Program-made: the position numbers and the translations under genes | Assembly (NCBI GenBank): GCA_002270565.1 | Contig: NQMI01000085.1 | Location: forward strand, 20,766 to 84,765 | From: Stenocarpella maydis | Lineage: Eukaryota > Ascomycota > Sordariomycetes > Diaporthales > Diaporthaceae | Reading direction: 5' to 3' | Length of the DNA stretch: 64,000 nucleotides | Shown: positions 11,193-23,074 of the stretch, piece after piece | How positions within the stretch are numbered: the first letter of the stretch is position 1 | Layout of the letters: each line of letters opens with the position of its first letter | Notes under the pieces: generated by a model | The model's input: only the letters and a program-made list of their open reading frames with translations | Database searches by the model: none | What the model was told of the DNA's origin: nothing

Positions 11193-11200
11193 TTCAGGAA
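11193..11200. repeat. 8-bp target-site duplication, right copy
   Basis: TTCAGGAA directly follows the right terminal inverted repeat and is identical to positions 9843-9850. Confidence 0.85.
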
Positions 11201-13121
11201 AGGCGGGCCTTTTTACCTTCTGTTTTGACATAGTGTGATCTTGTTGCCTCTAAGTGGCTATATTGCTATCCAGGCATGTATTCGGCTGCCACCAGGCAGC
11301 ATGGTCGATGAGAAGAAGATAGTGCATCAAGGTTTTTCCCGAACCCGAAACCGGGGGGTACTAATGCTCCAGAACTGGCTGTGAAACGGGGAATTGATCT
11401 TTACAAAACTCAGAAATCCCGCGGCCGTTTCAGCCTCCTTGCTAAAAGCGCCGTTAGCCTTTGGGATAATTGTCATATTAATTGTTGTTTTGTGGTCTTT
11501 GAGGCAACTAATTCTACAACAATGTAGCCTCAAGGCAACATTCGAACACCTGGCTATAATTACATGGCACGACGATCCGGCCCCAGTCATCATCCATGTC
11601 GCGTAGAACGGTCTGGTCCTACCAAACACTGTCCGAATAAGTCCCGAGAGCCCTTGAACCGTTGGGTCGTACACAGCGATAATATTATGGACCCGACGAG
11701 AGTTCTCGGGAGCGGTCCGCAGCCAATGCCGTCTTGCGAACGAAACAGTACGATTCAGCCACGCCCAGATCAAGCTGTCCTCTTCTCTTAGCTGCGGGCC
11801 GGGATGACACAGACGCGCTGTTCTATGTGTCACTTATTGAGATACGGCGCTTGTCAGAGATAGTGTTGGATTGTCGGAGATGTCGTTGGGCTGTGTTATG
11901 AGTAAGTATAATCCACGGATCTAGACCTCAGGTTGTGCTAGCTATTAGAGCTAATTCTGCTGCCTGGTCTAGACGGATTCACCACTCTCGGTCGAGCCGA
12001 GACGATTCGGCTGGCTGAAGCCACAAAGCGGGCGCGGATTTGAGATTTATATGCCTCACCACCCACCCAGATCTTGGGCTCTTCCCCATCCTTCCTTAGC
12101 GAGCAATTGTTGTGTAGATCAGCAAGATAGCAACACCGCTGCTCCGTCGTGTCTCAGGCAAAAACAGAATTGTGCCGCGTGACATGACTTGTTCCGAACT
12201 CTGGGCTCCACGTCTGGCGCAGGCCTGCCCAAGCCCTGCTGTCCAAGATGGGGGGGCATGAAGTCTTGATTTAGGCTCTGACATGTTGATGCTCAACCGA
12301 CAGCGGGCCCGCGCGCGAGCAAGCGTCCCGACTCGTTGTCCTTGTCGTGAGCCTGCGGTAGCAACACCTTCCCAGTCATGCGCGGGGTGCAGCAATGACT
12401 CGATATCGCCCAGGTGCCGCCCACCGGGCCCTTCTTGGCTGTTTGGGGACGGGGCAGTCCTCGAGGAACCTTAGTCATCCAAGTTCAGATGACGACCCGA
12501 GGACCCGAAAGGTTGAGCGATAAACGACGGAGTTCGGATTTATCATGGGCGTTTCACGAGGCTGATACCATTCCTCACGCAGCCAAGAGCACATCCCAGG
12601 CAGGATAGGTACCGAGTGAGTCCCAGAGAGTCAAGGCTGCGAGCACATCTGGTGCGAGCAGCAATAGTACAGCAATAGCACAGCTGTGGGTTTGTAGGAT
12701 GCACAACGCGCCGCCAAGATGGAGCATAAACCGCAGTCTTGCGCTCGCGCTCCGATCCGGGGAACAATACTCCGCCGTGCCAGGCCGGGATTTCCGCCTC
12801 CTAGTGCTTGTGTTGTCAGCCTTCGCATAGAATTCGTGGTATTGCCGTCAGGCAATGTTCGATGAGACTTCGATACCTCTTGACGACGTGGAAAGCAATT
12901 TAATCCTCCGAGAATATCCACACATGCAAAACCGCAGAGACAGCCAAGGAGAAGACAGACACTACAGGATCACCGGACATCTTCTGGGCTCGTATCGTAG
13001 CCTTCTGCCGCCCACACCAGCCGGCGCATCTTGCATAGCAAATGCGACAAGGTAAATGCCGCCACTCCCCTCCGCCCGGAATGCAGCCCCACAGATAACA
13101 ACTCATACCAACCAGAGACAG
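11201..13121. other. Long non-coding or unrecognised stretch before the MFS gene
   Basis: The largest frame is a minus-strand 168-codon ORF at 11327-11833, starting at an ATG but showing no domain; its composition (many Arg, His, Ile, Cys) does not look protein-like. Other frames are under 100 codons. Around 11200-11230 a minus-strand ATG begins a short reading frame that runs into the TIR element. The final few hundred bases should contain the promoter of the MFS transporter. I see no RNA gene. Confidence 0.4.
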
Positions 13122-15367
13122 ATGAAGGCCAGCCGCAGCTCCTTCGGCTCCTCGACGACGATGAACAGGAATTCCTCGTGCACCGGCTGCCCGGCCTCGC
13201 CCAGGGCGCCGCCGCGGCTCCCGCCCAAGGCGGCGCGGTGGTCGGGCAAGTCGGACGGCGAGCGGTCGGCCAACAGCCTGCGGCGCTTCACCAACTTTGT
13301 GGAGCGGTCCTTCAGCCTCGAGGACGAGAAGGAGTGGCGCGAGGTCCTGGCGGCCAACGCCGCGGCGTGGCGGGCACGAGGCGCCCAGCGGCGCTTCGCA
13401 GTCGGACGCGGGGCCGTGGTCGCCGTCGTCTGCCCTGCCGGAGAAGAGGCGGTTCGATGAGAAGCCCGGGGGGTTCGGCGCCGAGGCCGGGTACGACGAC
13501 GAGGCCGGGTTCGACGCCAAGTCGGAGAAGGAGGGGGCGGCGGATCTCATCGTCGACTGGGAGTCGGGGGATGACCCGGAGAACCCCATGAACTGGTCGT
13601 GGGCCAAGATGAGCGTCCACATCTGCCTTGTGAGCACAGCCGTCTTCGTGGGGTGAGTTTGTGCCTGCTGTTATGCCAAGGGTCCCAAGAGCCCCCAGGG
13701 CCCGCCCAGGACTAAGAAAGCTTGAACACCCTAGGTCATTGGCGACGGCGGTCTTCTCACCAGGGGTCCCGGAGATGCTAAACGAGTTTGGCAGCACGAG
13801 CGAGCTGCTCGGCGTCTTGGCCGTCTCCATCTACACTCTGGGCTGGGGCATCGCCCCAATGTAAGTGGTGACACACAAGAGCACCGAGACGGCCACAGAA
13901 GGGGGACATGCTGACGCTCCAGCAAACCCACAGCATCCTCGGCCCCCTCTCCAAGGCCTTTGGCCGCCTGGGCGTCTACCACGTCACCAGCATCATCTTC
14001 GCCGTCTCGACCCTGGCCTCGGCGAGGTCGCCCAACCTGCCGACCCTTATCGCCCTGCGCTTTGTTGCCGGCTGTGCGGCCTCTGCCCCGAACGCCGTCG
14101 GCGGCGGCATGATGGCAGACATTGTGCCCCGCGACTACCGCGCCAAGGTCATGTCCGTGGCCGTCGTCGCGCCGCTCATGGGGCTCGCGGTCGGCCCCAT
14201 GGTTGGCGGGGCTCTGGTGGAGGCGTACGGGTGGAGGTCGACCTTGTACTTCACCGCTGGCGTGGTATGTCCTGTTCCCTGCCCGGGCGTCTGCGCTCAT
14301 ACGCAGTATCCCTTGCTGACGTTGCAACTGGATGGTTCAGGGAGGGATCCTCACCGGTGTCTCCCTGCTCTTTCTCAGAGAGACAAACGGCAAGATCATC
14401 CTCGAGCGCATAGCACATGACATGCGCAAGATCACCAAGGACAAGAGATACACATCCAAGCTTGCTGATGCTAGGCCCGCGCCTCTCTACAGGGTGCTGG
14501 GGTGGGCGCTGCGCAGGCCACTGTTGCTGCTCTTTACCAGCCCAGTCATCCTGTTGCTCTCGATATACCTAGCAGTGGTCTCGGGATACATTGCAAGTCT
14601 CCCAAGTCTCCCAGATAGCCAGACCCAACTAACAACATGCGCGCTCAAAAGCTCGTCTTCATAGCAACCCTCCCGCTGGTCTTCAGGGAAGAGCTCGCCT
14701 TCTCGATAAGCACCGTCGGCTTCGCCTACATAGGCCTGATGGTCGGCTTCGCGGCAGGCGTCGGCCTCAACGCCACAGTCGTGGACATGCTCTCCATGCG
14801 GAGGTCCGAGACGGGCGACCACAGGCCAGAGGCCCGCCTCATGCCCGTCGTCTTCGCAAGCCCGCTCGCCCCGGCCGGGATGGCGCTATACGGCTGGTCG
14901 CTGCAGGAGGGGCTGCATCCCGCCGTGCCCATCATCGGCACCGCGCTCGTCGGCGCCGGAATGGTGCTCACGCTGGTATGTTCATTCTTCCCCCTCCCAA
15001 CCACGTCTCCCACCCGCTGCCAAACAGCTTGGTGGACGGGCGTTGTGCGGGATTCGATCCGTGTAGCTGTATCCAGTCCAGACCGAAGCTAACTGGTATG
15101 CCCCCCCCCCCCCCTTAGCTGTCTCTCACCACCTACCTCGTGGACGCCTTCATGGCCGTCGCCTCGTCCGCCATCGCCGCCTTGACGCTGGTGCGCCATG
15201 TGGTGGGGGCTTCCCTGCCGCTCGCCGCCATCTATCTCAATGATAGCTTGGGGCTAGGCCTAGCCAACACCCTCCTGGCTGGTGTATCCTTGGTGCTCAT
15301 CCCAGTTCCCCTGTTCTTCATCTGGTATGGCGAAAGGCTCCGGAACAGGTTCGACCGGGAATTGTGA
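13122..15367 (+). CDS. MFS drug:H+ antiporter-type transporter, with apparent frameshift
   Basis: Six exons: 13122-13652, 13735-13860, 13934-14264, 14341-14592, 14652-14975, 15119-15367, about 604 aa. The N-terminus is cytoplasmic, polar and charged (FSLEDEKEW, then WESGDDPENPMNWS, a signature just before helix 1 in fungal DHA-type pumps). Helices follow through SLATAVFSPGVPEM, LGVLAVSIYTLGW, the loop GPLSKAFGRLGVYH, and RFVAGCAASAPNAVGGGMMAD with DYRAKVMS. About 12 membrane segments are expected at the plasma membrane; substrate unknown. The intron at 14593-14651 starts with GC (GCAAGT), not GT. The exon sum is one base over a multiple of three: the frame moves by +1 near 13365-13385, between AANAAAWR and the next coding block. 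That is a sequencing error or an inactivating indel. Confidence 0.8.
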
Positions 15368-16256
15368 TTTTCAACGGCTTGACGCATGGTTCGAGTTCTT
15401 TAGGGCTGGACGACAAGGTTATCCCCCTGCAGCCACCCCAGGAAGAGGGCGGGTGCGTGGCGCGGGGAATGTATCCGCGGTGGATAACCTGGGTGGCCCC
15501 CAAAAAAAAAAAATCCTTAATAGCCATGTACTCAGATCTCTCGCAAAGACACCCCCTTTTGCTGAGAATTTGTTGCTAAGAGTGTGGGTAAAAAACGGGA
15601 TCGCACCACTGGTGCTTTTTAAGCAGCTGTTTAAATACAATAGATAGATAGATATAAGTTAGTATAATATACAAAGGAACAAAGCATGTAGAATGCTATC
15701 CCTCCTTATCATACTGGATTTGGGTGGCTAATGTGGTTTTTTTTTCAAGAAGCCGGTGTGGAATTTCTGCTCCTGGTCCCTGGAGAAAAATATTTAAAAC
15801 ACATGTCGTGATCCAAATCAGAACGAAACCGGCAACAATTTGAACGAATCGTTTCATAATTTTGCTTTTCTTGTGCAAGCCTCCAGAGCATCTCCACGTA
15901 TTCGTCATTGTCACAGAGGACATTACGGCAGCTGGTCCACTCAGCTTCGCATATGCACGAGTCGAGAGTGCCTGGGTATGTGAAAATGAGGATAAAGTGA
16001 CGTTAGTTTGGTATCAACTAATCCAGTCTTCTTTTGTCTATGGTCTAAATGCAACCCCCGTCTATGATCTAGCATAACAGCTGAGATGTCTGTCCCCAGC
16101 CTCCAATCTTTGGACCCGCTGCACTGCGAGTCTGATATGTCTTACGATGATGCCTGTAGTCTCTAGAGAGCGTCGAGTCTAGAAACAGACTCGAGTCCAA
16201 ATCCTCTAAGAAAAAGAGATATAACCCAACCCCTTCCAGCAACCGAAGAAGATTTC
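15368..16256. other. Convergent 3' region between MFS and desaturase
   Basis: The two genes converge here. The region includes an A homopolymer at ~15501-15511 and AT-rich sequence from 15600 to 15860. A minus-strand 75-codon frame at 15696-15923 encodes one possible membrane helix, but it lies in 3'-flanking DNA and has no other support. Confidence 0.45.
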
Positions 16257-17623
16257 TTAATTATCGAGGTTGGCCCACCTCATGGCGCCAGGCTCGTTGG
16301 GGTCCTGCTCGACGTACTTGCACGTGGTGAAGACGGACCACAGCTGGCCGAGGAACGAGCGGTCGTCGCGGTGGTAGAGCTTGCCGAGCTTGGGCCTGAT
16401 GGCCTCGGTGGCCTCTTCAGCCTTGTAGAAGGGGATGCGGCTGGCAGGTTTGTGTTAGCGGCGAATCTCACTGACGGGCGCGGCGAGAAGGATATATAAA
16501 ACTCACGGGAAAAGGTGGTGGACGACGTGGTCAGAGATGATGTTGTGGAACAGGTGTCGGCCGACCCAACCAAAGTCGCGGTCGATGGTGGCAAGGGCGC
16601 CCTTGACGTAGGACCAGGACTCGGCCTCGTAGTGGTGCACCTCCGGGTGGTTGTGGTGGAGGTAGGTGATGGCGACGAGCCAGTGGTGGACCCACATGTA
16701 AGGCACGATGTAGAGGAGGGCGATGGTCTGCCAGCCGTAGATGGTGGAGCCGTAGTACAGGGCGCCCGAAGTCAGGGCCAGGCCCAGGTCGGAGAGGGCA
16801 ATGAAGACGGCCTCGCTGGGCCTGAAGACGGCAGAGGTGGGCTCGAAGTGGCTGACGCGGTACCAGCTTGCCTGGCGCTGCAGGCTGCCCTTGCCGGACG
16901 AGGCGTTGGTCAGGAGGTACGTCTGCCACCCGAGCAGCTGGTGGAAGAACAGCTTGACGGCCTGCACGATGGGCGTGTCCTCGAAGAGGTCGGCATCCAT
17001 GTACAGGTTGGCAAGGCGCCTGCGCGATCGGTCGGCGATGGTCTGGGGCACGAAGGCCATGTCCTTCTCCATGTGGCCGGTGAAGCGGTGGTGGCGGTGG
17101 TGGCTGAACTTCCAGCTGAAGTAAGGGACGAGGAGCGACGAGTGCATGAACCAGCCCATAAAGTCGTTGAACTTCTGGTGGAGCGAGAAGGCGCCGTGGC
17201 CGCACTCATGGCCCAGGATCCAGATGCCGACGCCGATGAGGCCCTGGACGTAGCCGTAGACGATCCAGGCAGCAGAGCGCCAGAGGTTGTTCTCGATCTG
17301 GGGGATATAGGTCAGGGCCGCCCAGCCAAGGGTGAGGGCCATGGCATAGTCGCGGACGACATAGCTCATGGAGCGGGCGACGGTGGGCTGGAAGCAGTGC
17401 TCCGGGATCCAGCTCTTGATGGTCTTGACGTCGGGGAATTCCGTCCCCTTGGTCTCGAGCTTTATGGGAGCGGAGGGAGCAGCCTGCGGGAAGCAGGATG
17501 TCAGCACTGGTAGGTCTGAAGCGGCGAGCCTTCAGAGGACTGTGGGCATGGGAGGGGGGTGGGGCTCACCTGCTGCTTCGCCGCCCTGCTCCTCGTCTGG
17601 ACCGTGGTGGTTTGGGTAGCCAT
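16257..17623 (-). CDS. Delta12/omega-3-type fatty acid desaturase, 404 aa
   Basis: Membrane-bound desaturases of the endoplasmic reticulum use a di-iron centre to put double bonds into acyl chains, turning oleate into linoleate for the Delta12 type. Exons 17623-17570, 17483-16507 and 16440-16257 have GT-AG introns of 86 and 66 bp and give an exact frame. The three His boxes are visible: HECGH (residues ~112-116), HHRHH (~149-153) and HVVHH near residue 340. FPDVKTIKSWIPEHCF at the N-terminus and GHMEKDMAFVP after the second box fit the fungal FAD2 family. Several hydrophobic spans lie between. The start ATG has a GCCATGG context. Sequence alone does not separate Delta12 from omega-3 activity; the GC-rich antisense frame is a shadow. 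Confidence 0.9.
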
Positions 17624-19651
17624 GGCTATATGACTACTATAGGTCCAGTCTGTCCACTCTATCTCTCTCGGCGTCTGGGTACTAGAACCTCTATGGGGTG
17701 TTCCCAAAGGTAAGCAGACTCCGACAGCAACTCTTCCTGGCTGTGAAGTTTCACTTGAGGAGGGGTTTTGGCGCAGGCAAGAGAGACAGAATGCTGACTC
17801 GGCTCCAGGGACAAGGCTGGGGAGGGGCCGGGAAGGGCTCTTCTTTTCCAGGTTTTGGATTTGGCCACGATCTCAACAATTTTGCACCCCCGACCGCTCA
17901 AACGATATCAACAAGTGAGACCCCTGCTGGTGGGTTTGGGACTGGATTGCTTGGGCCGGATGGACCCTTGGGAGGACCCTGAACCGAATCGAGGATCCCC
18001 GTACCCCGTTCAGGCGTCCGATCCCCTCCCCTGAGACTCTGAGGGAGCGAGATGGGTCGAGGGGGGGCGGGCAGGCCAGTCCGTGAATGGCCCCGGACAC
18101 GACCAGTGGCCACGGCCCCATCCTCACTCATGCTGGCGGTGAAAGGCGATGGACGACGCACAGACGCAGGTGAGGTTGGGCGGATAGACGACCGAACGGA
18201 TTCCACTACTCGCCAGCAGGGCACGAGGCGCGCTGAGGCGCCGGGCACATGCTGAACTCCTTCCATCTCCTTTAGTGTACACTACTCCTCGAACGCCCCC
18301 TGAGGAGAAGGGAAAAAATCTGGAACGCTTCTAGCCAGATTGCAGTCTGGGATCGACTATGCGGCTACGTCGCATGTGGCTAGGCTGGTGCAGGTCCGTG
18401 GGCTTGGATTGGGCGCATCAGGGGGGGCCAAGGCCCTAGGGTTGGTTTTCACATGCAAAACTCTGCCAAGAAGTCTTCTGTCAGTCGAATCTGGTTTGTC
18501 TTGGTCTGCTTGTGTGGGTACTGGGCAGTGGGCACTGAGTCACTGAAAATGTACTACCTAGTATAGGAGACGAGCGATGCGAGTTGGCAGTTTAGGGAGA
18601 AACAAGACGTGGGGGCGAAGAAAGAAAGGGCACAGAAAGAAAAAAAAAACGCAACTGAGCTCCGAGCAGGGCTGCAGGCGCGGGCAATTCAGGGTCCCAA
18701 GCTCAGGCCAGCTATTTTTGTGGACCCGCCATGCTGGCTAACATTGAACCTTGGCAAGATATGGGGCACCTGGGCCCATGTGTGAGGGGTGGGATCCCCC
18801 TGCTCTACACGTTAAATCGTCCTGTACTTTACTACTTAAGTACCTACACTACATGTACTCTGCAGGTCATACTTGCCCAATTGCTAGGAAAAAGCTATGC
18901 TGACTCCACTAGTTCACATCCATTCACTACTGCATAGTTAAGTCTGGGGTCTGGGAGGAGGCGTAGGATGGAGGCGGCTCGGTCGATTGCTGGCAGCGCC
19001 TGACTGGACGACAGCATCCAAGTGCCGAGGTAGTGTACATAGTACACTGTAGCTGATAAAGTTGGAGAAGGTGCCTGTTCCTGACACGACTGCAACTCTG
19101 CAACGGTTGTCCCATCCTCAAGCGGCTAGTCAACCCGCCTCTCACGTGCAGTGCGACTTTGCAGACACAGAACACAGTCCCTTATTAGCCGTCGGGCAAG
19201 TGTAAACCCCAGCTGGGAGCTTGGGGAAAAAAAGAACATCTCTTGCAGCCTTGACTCAGTCGAAAAGAAATACCGTAGTACACTATATCTTATACAGCCT
19301 TGAACATACAGGGTAATCCCCTGTTTTGGTGGACTTCTCGTGACTTCAGGGCGATGGTAAGGGGCTCCCTAGCAGGCAGAGGTCATATGACCCCTATTAA
19401 CTTCGTACACTAACTACTATTAGCTCGCCTCTGACATCGAGCCGCACCGCACCGCACCACACCCGCACCCCACGCCAATCACATGGAACAACACCATCTC
19501 AGTCTGTATTGCCAGCTTGAGCAAAGGAGGCAAGCATGCAAAAACACCTTCTCCAATCATACACAGAATAACTATCTCCTCCCCTGAATCTCGATCAGAG
19601 CCTAGGCCCTCGTTGCACAATGCATGCACTATAAGGTTTTTAAGCTATTTT
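17624..19651. other. Long intergenic region upstream of the desaturase
   Basis: About 2 kb without a convincing gene; frames are under 125 codons and lack motifs. The first ~600 bp is the likely promoter of the desaturase, with C/G-rich runs. No RNA gene or transposon border recognised. Confidence 0.5.
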
Positions 19652-19968
19652 AGCGGAGCGGGATGTGGATTGTATTATAATCCCTAAAGTTGTTTTAATA
19701 CAAATTATTCTATTAAGAATTCCTAAAGTTAACTTAATTATTTTAAGTATACCTTTAGAAATATTTAACTAAGAAGTATGAATTATTATTAAAAATAAAG
19801 CTAATTAGGTATGCTCTTTATTACTGCTTTTTATTGCTGGTAACCCTTTACTAGATACCCTTTGCTACCCTTTACTGCCCTCTTCTTTACTGCCCTCTTT
19901 GTTGCCCTCTTTACCGGTGCCCTTTTTACTGGGAGGTATGTAAGCTTTGATCTATATCCCGCTCTGCT
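19652..19968. mobile_element. MITE-like inverted-repeat unit, ~317 bp
   Basis: The left end (AGCGGAGCGGGATGTGGAT, from 19652) is matched in inverse orientation at the right end (AGCAGAGCGGGATATAGAT read from 19968), with differences that are all transitions. The interior is AT-rich on the left and carries short pyrimidine-rich repeats related to CCCTTTACTG on the right (about 19845-19935). There is no open frame. No clean target-site duplication is visible, so borders are approximate. Confidence 0.45.
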
Positions 19969-22226
19969 GATCCCTTGGCTGCTGGGGGGGGGGGTGATTG
20001 ACTTGATGAGTATGTAACGTCTACAGCTGGCAATTGAACTAGCGGGCTACGGTCTATTTTACTTACCAAAGCGTTCTATCTCTTGCTTGTCTCTCTTGAG
20101 CCTTGTCAGCCCCGCCTCTTAAAAGATGAGAGATATAGCCTCTAATCCCAATAATCCCGAGATTCACACGGTCCTCCGGGGGTGACAAGCCTTCTTCGGC
20201 TGCTTAGCTCCTGAGTCGTACGGCATGCCTGCCGCCTACGTGCGGCACGAGGTACTGCAAGTGGAAAGTATCTTCTCGGTCGCGCATTTGCCCCCGGCCG
20301 GCATGATATAGGTTGGACAGTTCGCTCCTGGCAAGAAAACTCAGCATATCGCCCCTCGCGAAGGGGTCGCCAGCCTGGGGAATACATTAATACGCGTGTC
20401 GCGTCTACCACCAGTCTGCGCGAGTATCTGCCACCTCCGGCGTTCCCGGCCTCTCTCAGCTGAGCCTTATTTTTTCGCTCTGGGACCACTTCAAGAATTG
20501 TTTTGAGTTGTTCGTGCTCAGTGCAAGCGGAGTTTATGCTAAAAACATCAAGCGCGGACTAGGGGACTTTGACGAAGACATAACTACCCCGGTAGGTGGC
20601 ACCAGGCTAAAACTCAGAATTCACTAGGTGTCGATCTATCCAATGGATACCTCTATATTGTCATAGGATATAACGGAACCATCTACTAGTACCATACCTC
20701 TACAAGCGCCACTAACGTTAAATCGTACTTGAGTCGTTATAGAGTTAAATGCAACCCTGTCAAATGTGACACATTTCAGTAGTGATTTTCCATGGAGATC
20801 GACATAAACACTGATAATCGGAAGTTGTCACGATATAAGGCTAGGGGTACTATACGGGGTGTGTCGGCACACTTTTGTCCTAATAGTACAGTGGTCTTTT
20901 TCGTGTGACAGAAGTGCATGGTGTACAAGGTAGCTGAGACTGATTCAACAAGGTTCAATGTTCGTGGCGGTCTCAATGTAACCATGATGGCACTGGACAG
21001 CGCCAGCCAACCATTCTAAAGTTTTGACCGATTCATGGACCTGAAGTACCGCTACTATAGAAATTTCGAGAAGAGACATAAAGCTGTAATGCTGGCAATG
21101 GTATGAGAGTAATTGGCGTTTATAATGCCTGTAGAGGTGAGGGTGTACTATCGGACATGTGGACCGAGCAGCAGTTTTATGCGGTTACCCTATCATATAC
21201 AGTACACGAAATATATTTCTACATACCCTGGCATGTCTCGATGCCCGCGGACAATTTCAGGGGGGACTTCAAGACCTTGAAGCCAAGGCTGGACCAGACC
21301 GGATCGGTGATATCACCCAAGATCAAATACTTGGTATCACATTTCGGGTCTCTAGCTTGCTTGGTCAATATTGCGCTGATAACAGTACGGAAAATAGCAC
21401 AATCTCGGAGCCCATCTCTCAAGTGCCCCCTTCACCTCTTGGTTCAAAGAGGCGTGATCGCTAGCAACTATAGCCGATAGCTCCTATGACTAGGAAGATA
21501 CCTTGCTCCCCGGCAGGTGGCTGCTACTACTCCATTGCCGGTTTACCCGGGGCAGGCAGCCTTAAGGCTTGTAATATAATCCCCACATGCCCGCCCTGAA
21601 GTGTACTTTAGATCAAGTTCAGTATAATCCGATTCCACCACAGCAGGATTAGTACTCCCATTAATATACCTAGCACATCTGCCGCTCCGCCCCACTCTAT
21701 AAACTCCAGTCCCTTCGCCTATCATGCGAAACCGAATGTAATCAAACTTTCCAGTCTTCCCCGCTGCAATGAGTTGTACTGTCACCTTAGGTAGACTAGG
21801 CCTAGGACTTGAATGCAACGATACCCTCTATACTATGGTATCACACAGAAAAAAGGGCACCCATGTCAAGTACATCCACTTACTTATCAACCCCACACCC
21901 ATTTCCCTATACAATTTAGTTTCTTTAAGGAGATATATTAAAAACTCTTTTTATAATATAATATATATAACATATAGTTAACTATAATATAATATATATA
22001 TAATATATAACTAATATAAATAATATAAATATTTTTATAATAATTAAATAATTAATAGAAAATTAATATAATACAGTATAAATTACTTATTTTAATAATA
22101 GCTTTTCTAAATATAAATTTAAAGTAAAAATAAGCTAGTTTTAAAAGTAAATTTATTATATTGTTAAAAGTATAACATCTAAATTTGGATTATTTAAGAA
22201 GAGATTATCTCTTAATAAAGCGTATA
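19969..22226. other. Intergenic, grading into AT-rich repeat flank
   Basis: A minus-strand 115-codon frame (20142-20489) and a plus-strand 125-codon frame (21103-21480) occur, without motifs or start context that support them. A G homopolymer lies near 19983-19992. From ~21930 the sequence becomes extremely AT-rich and leads into the retrotransposon insertion site. Confidence 0.45.
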
Positions 22227-22231
22227 TAAAT
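22227..22231. repeat. 5-bp target-site duplication, left
   Basis: TAAAT directly precedes the left LTR and is repeated directly after the right LTR (29815-29819). Confidence 0.85.
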
Positions 22232-22711
22232 TGTAATGATCAAAGGGGTTTCCGAGTACATAATCCTGAAAGATCAAGGGTTTATATTCGGAATACATTA
22301 TTAGGCGATTGTTAAGCAATATTATTGACTAATAATAATCACTAGCTATAAGGCTATCCAATACTAGGATTAAATACTTAGATTAATAACTAAAGAGTCT
22401 ATTCTATAAAAGCTATCTATTATAGTAATAACCATGTGGTTATATATTCTGACTCTTCAGTAGGATATCCAGACTCACTAGTTATCCTTGCTATCCTTAG
22501 TGGTAGTATTAAGTTAGGCTTTAGTATTGGATAACTGGGCTAGCCAGCTATTTAAGTTATCCATAAGCTATAGGTGGGTTCCCGACCCTAACCCTAGAGT
22601 ATGCGGGCTCCGTATATAAGTGACTACGGGGTTGCACCATTATATACGTTTTCGCTATCTGGGGCCTGTAATCTGGGCCCCTGGGGGTGCTATCGCTATT
22701 GGCTTATAATA
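22232..22711 (-). repeat. LTR, left copy (3' LTR of the element)
   Basis: 480 bp, matching 29335-29814 along its whole length; the differences I compared are transitions. It begins TGTAATGATC and ends CTTATAATA, where the other copy ends CTCATAACA, so the original ends were TG...CA. On the minus strand it is preceded by a purine-rich tract. Confidence 0.9.
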
Positions 22712-22725
22712 CTATCTCCCTCTTT
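22712..22725 (-). promoter_or_regulatory. Putative polypurine tract
   Basis: On the minus strand AAAGAGGGAGATAG directly abuts the left LTR. A purine tract at this place primes plus-strand DNA synthesis in LTR elements and supports minus orientation, with this LTR as the 3' one. Confidence 0.65.
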
Positions 22726-23074
22726 ACTTCTTTTATCCTTAAAAATATTATGTAAGTTATTCCCGCTTATTGCGTTTTTATTTATATCTTCCTAATTCAT
22801 TATATTATTTAGAGTTAAGGCTTCTTAAATCACGAAGCCCGCTTATTATACTCTAAAAGCTAAGTAGAAGAATTCCCTTCTTTTCATTATTCTTTAAAAC
22901 ACCATTACTATGCCTTCTTATTCCTTCTATAAAGGTTGTAGCATCTCATCCTGCTAGGTATTACCTTTGGACTCTTCCCGCTATACTAAGTGCGTATGTT
23001 TAGGTTGGTTGCGGTATAATATATAAGGTGTCTCTCCTAATGGCCTAAGGAAGCTGGGCCAATAATACTAGAGA

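Noticed and set aside
11327..11833. 168-codon minus-strand ORF
   Set aside because: No motif, odd amino-acid composition, overlapping frames on the other strand; not listed as a gene.
13031..13591. 186-codon ORF overlapping the MFS first exon
   Set aside because: Different frame from the recognisable MFS N-terminal motifs; composition is Arg/Gly/Pro shadow.
16515..17513. 332-codon plus-strand ORF opposite the desaturase
   Set aside because: It is the GC-rich antisense shadow of a clear desaturase with three His boxes, and its translation is Val/Gly/Asp low-complexity sequence.
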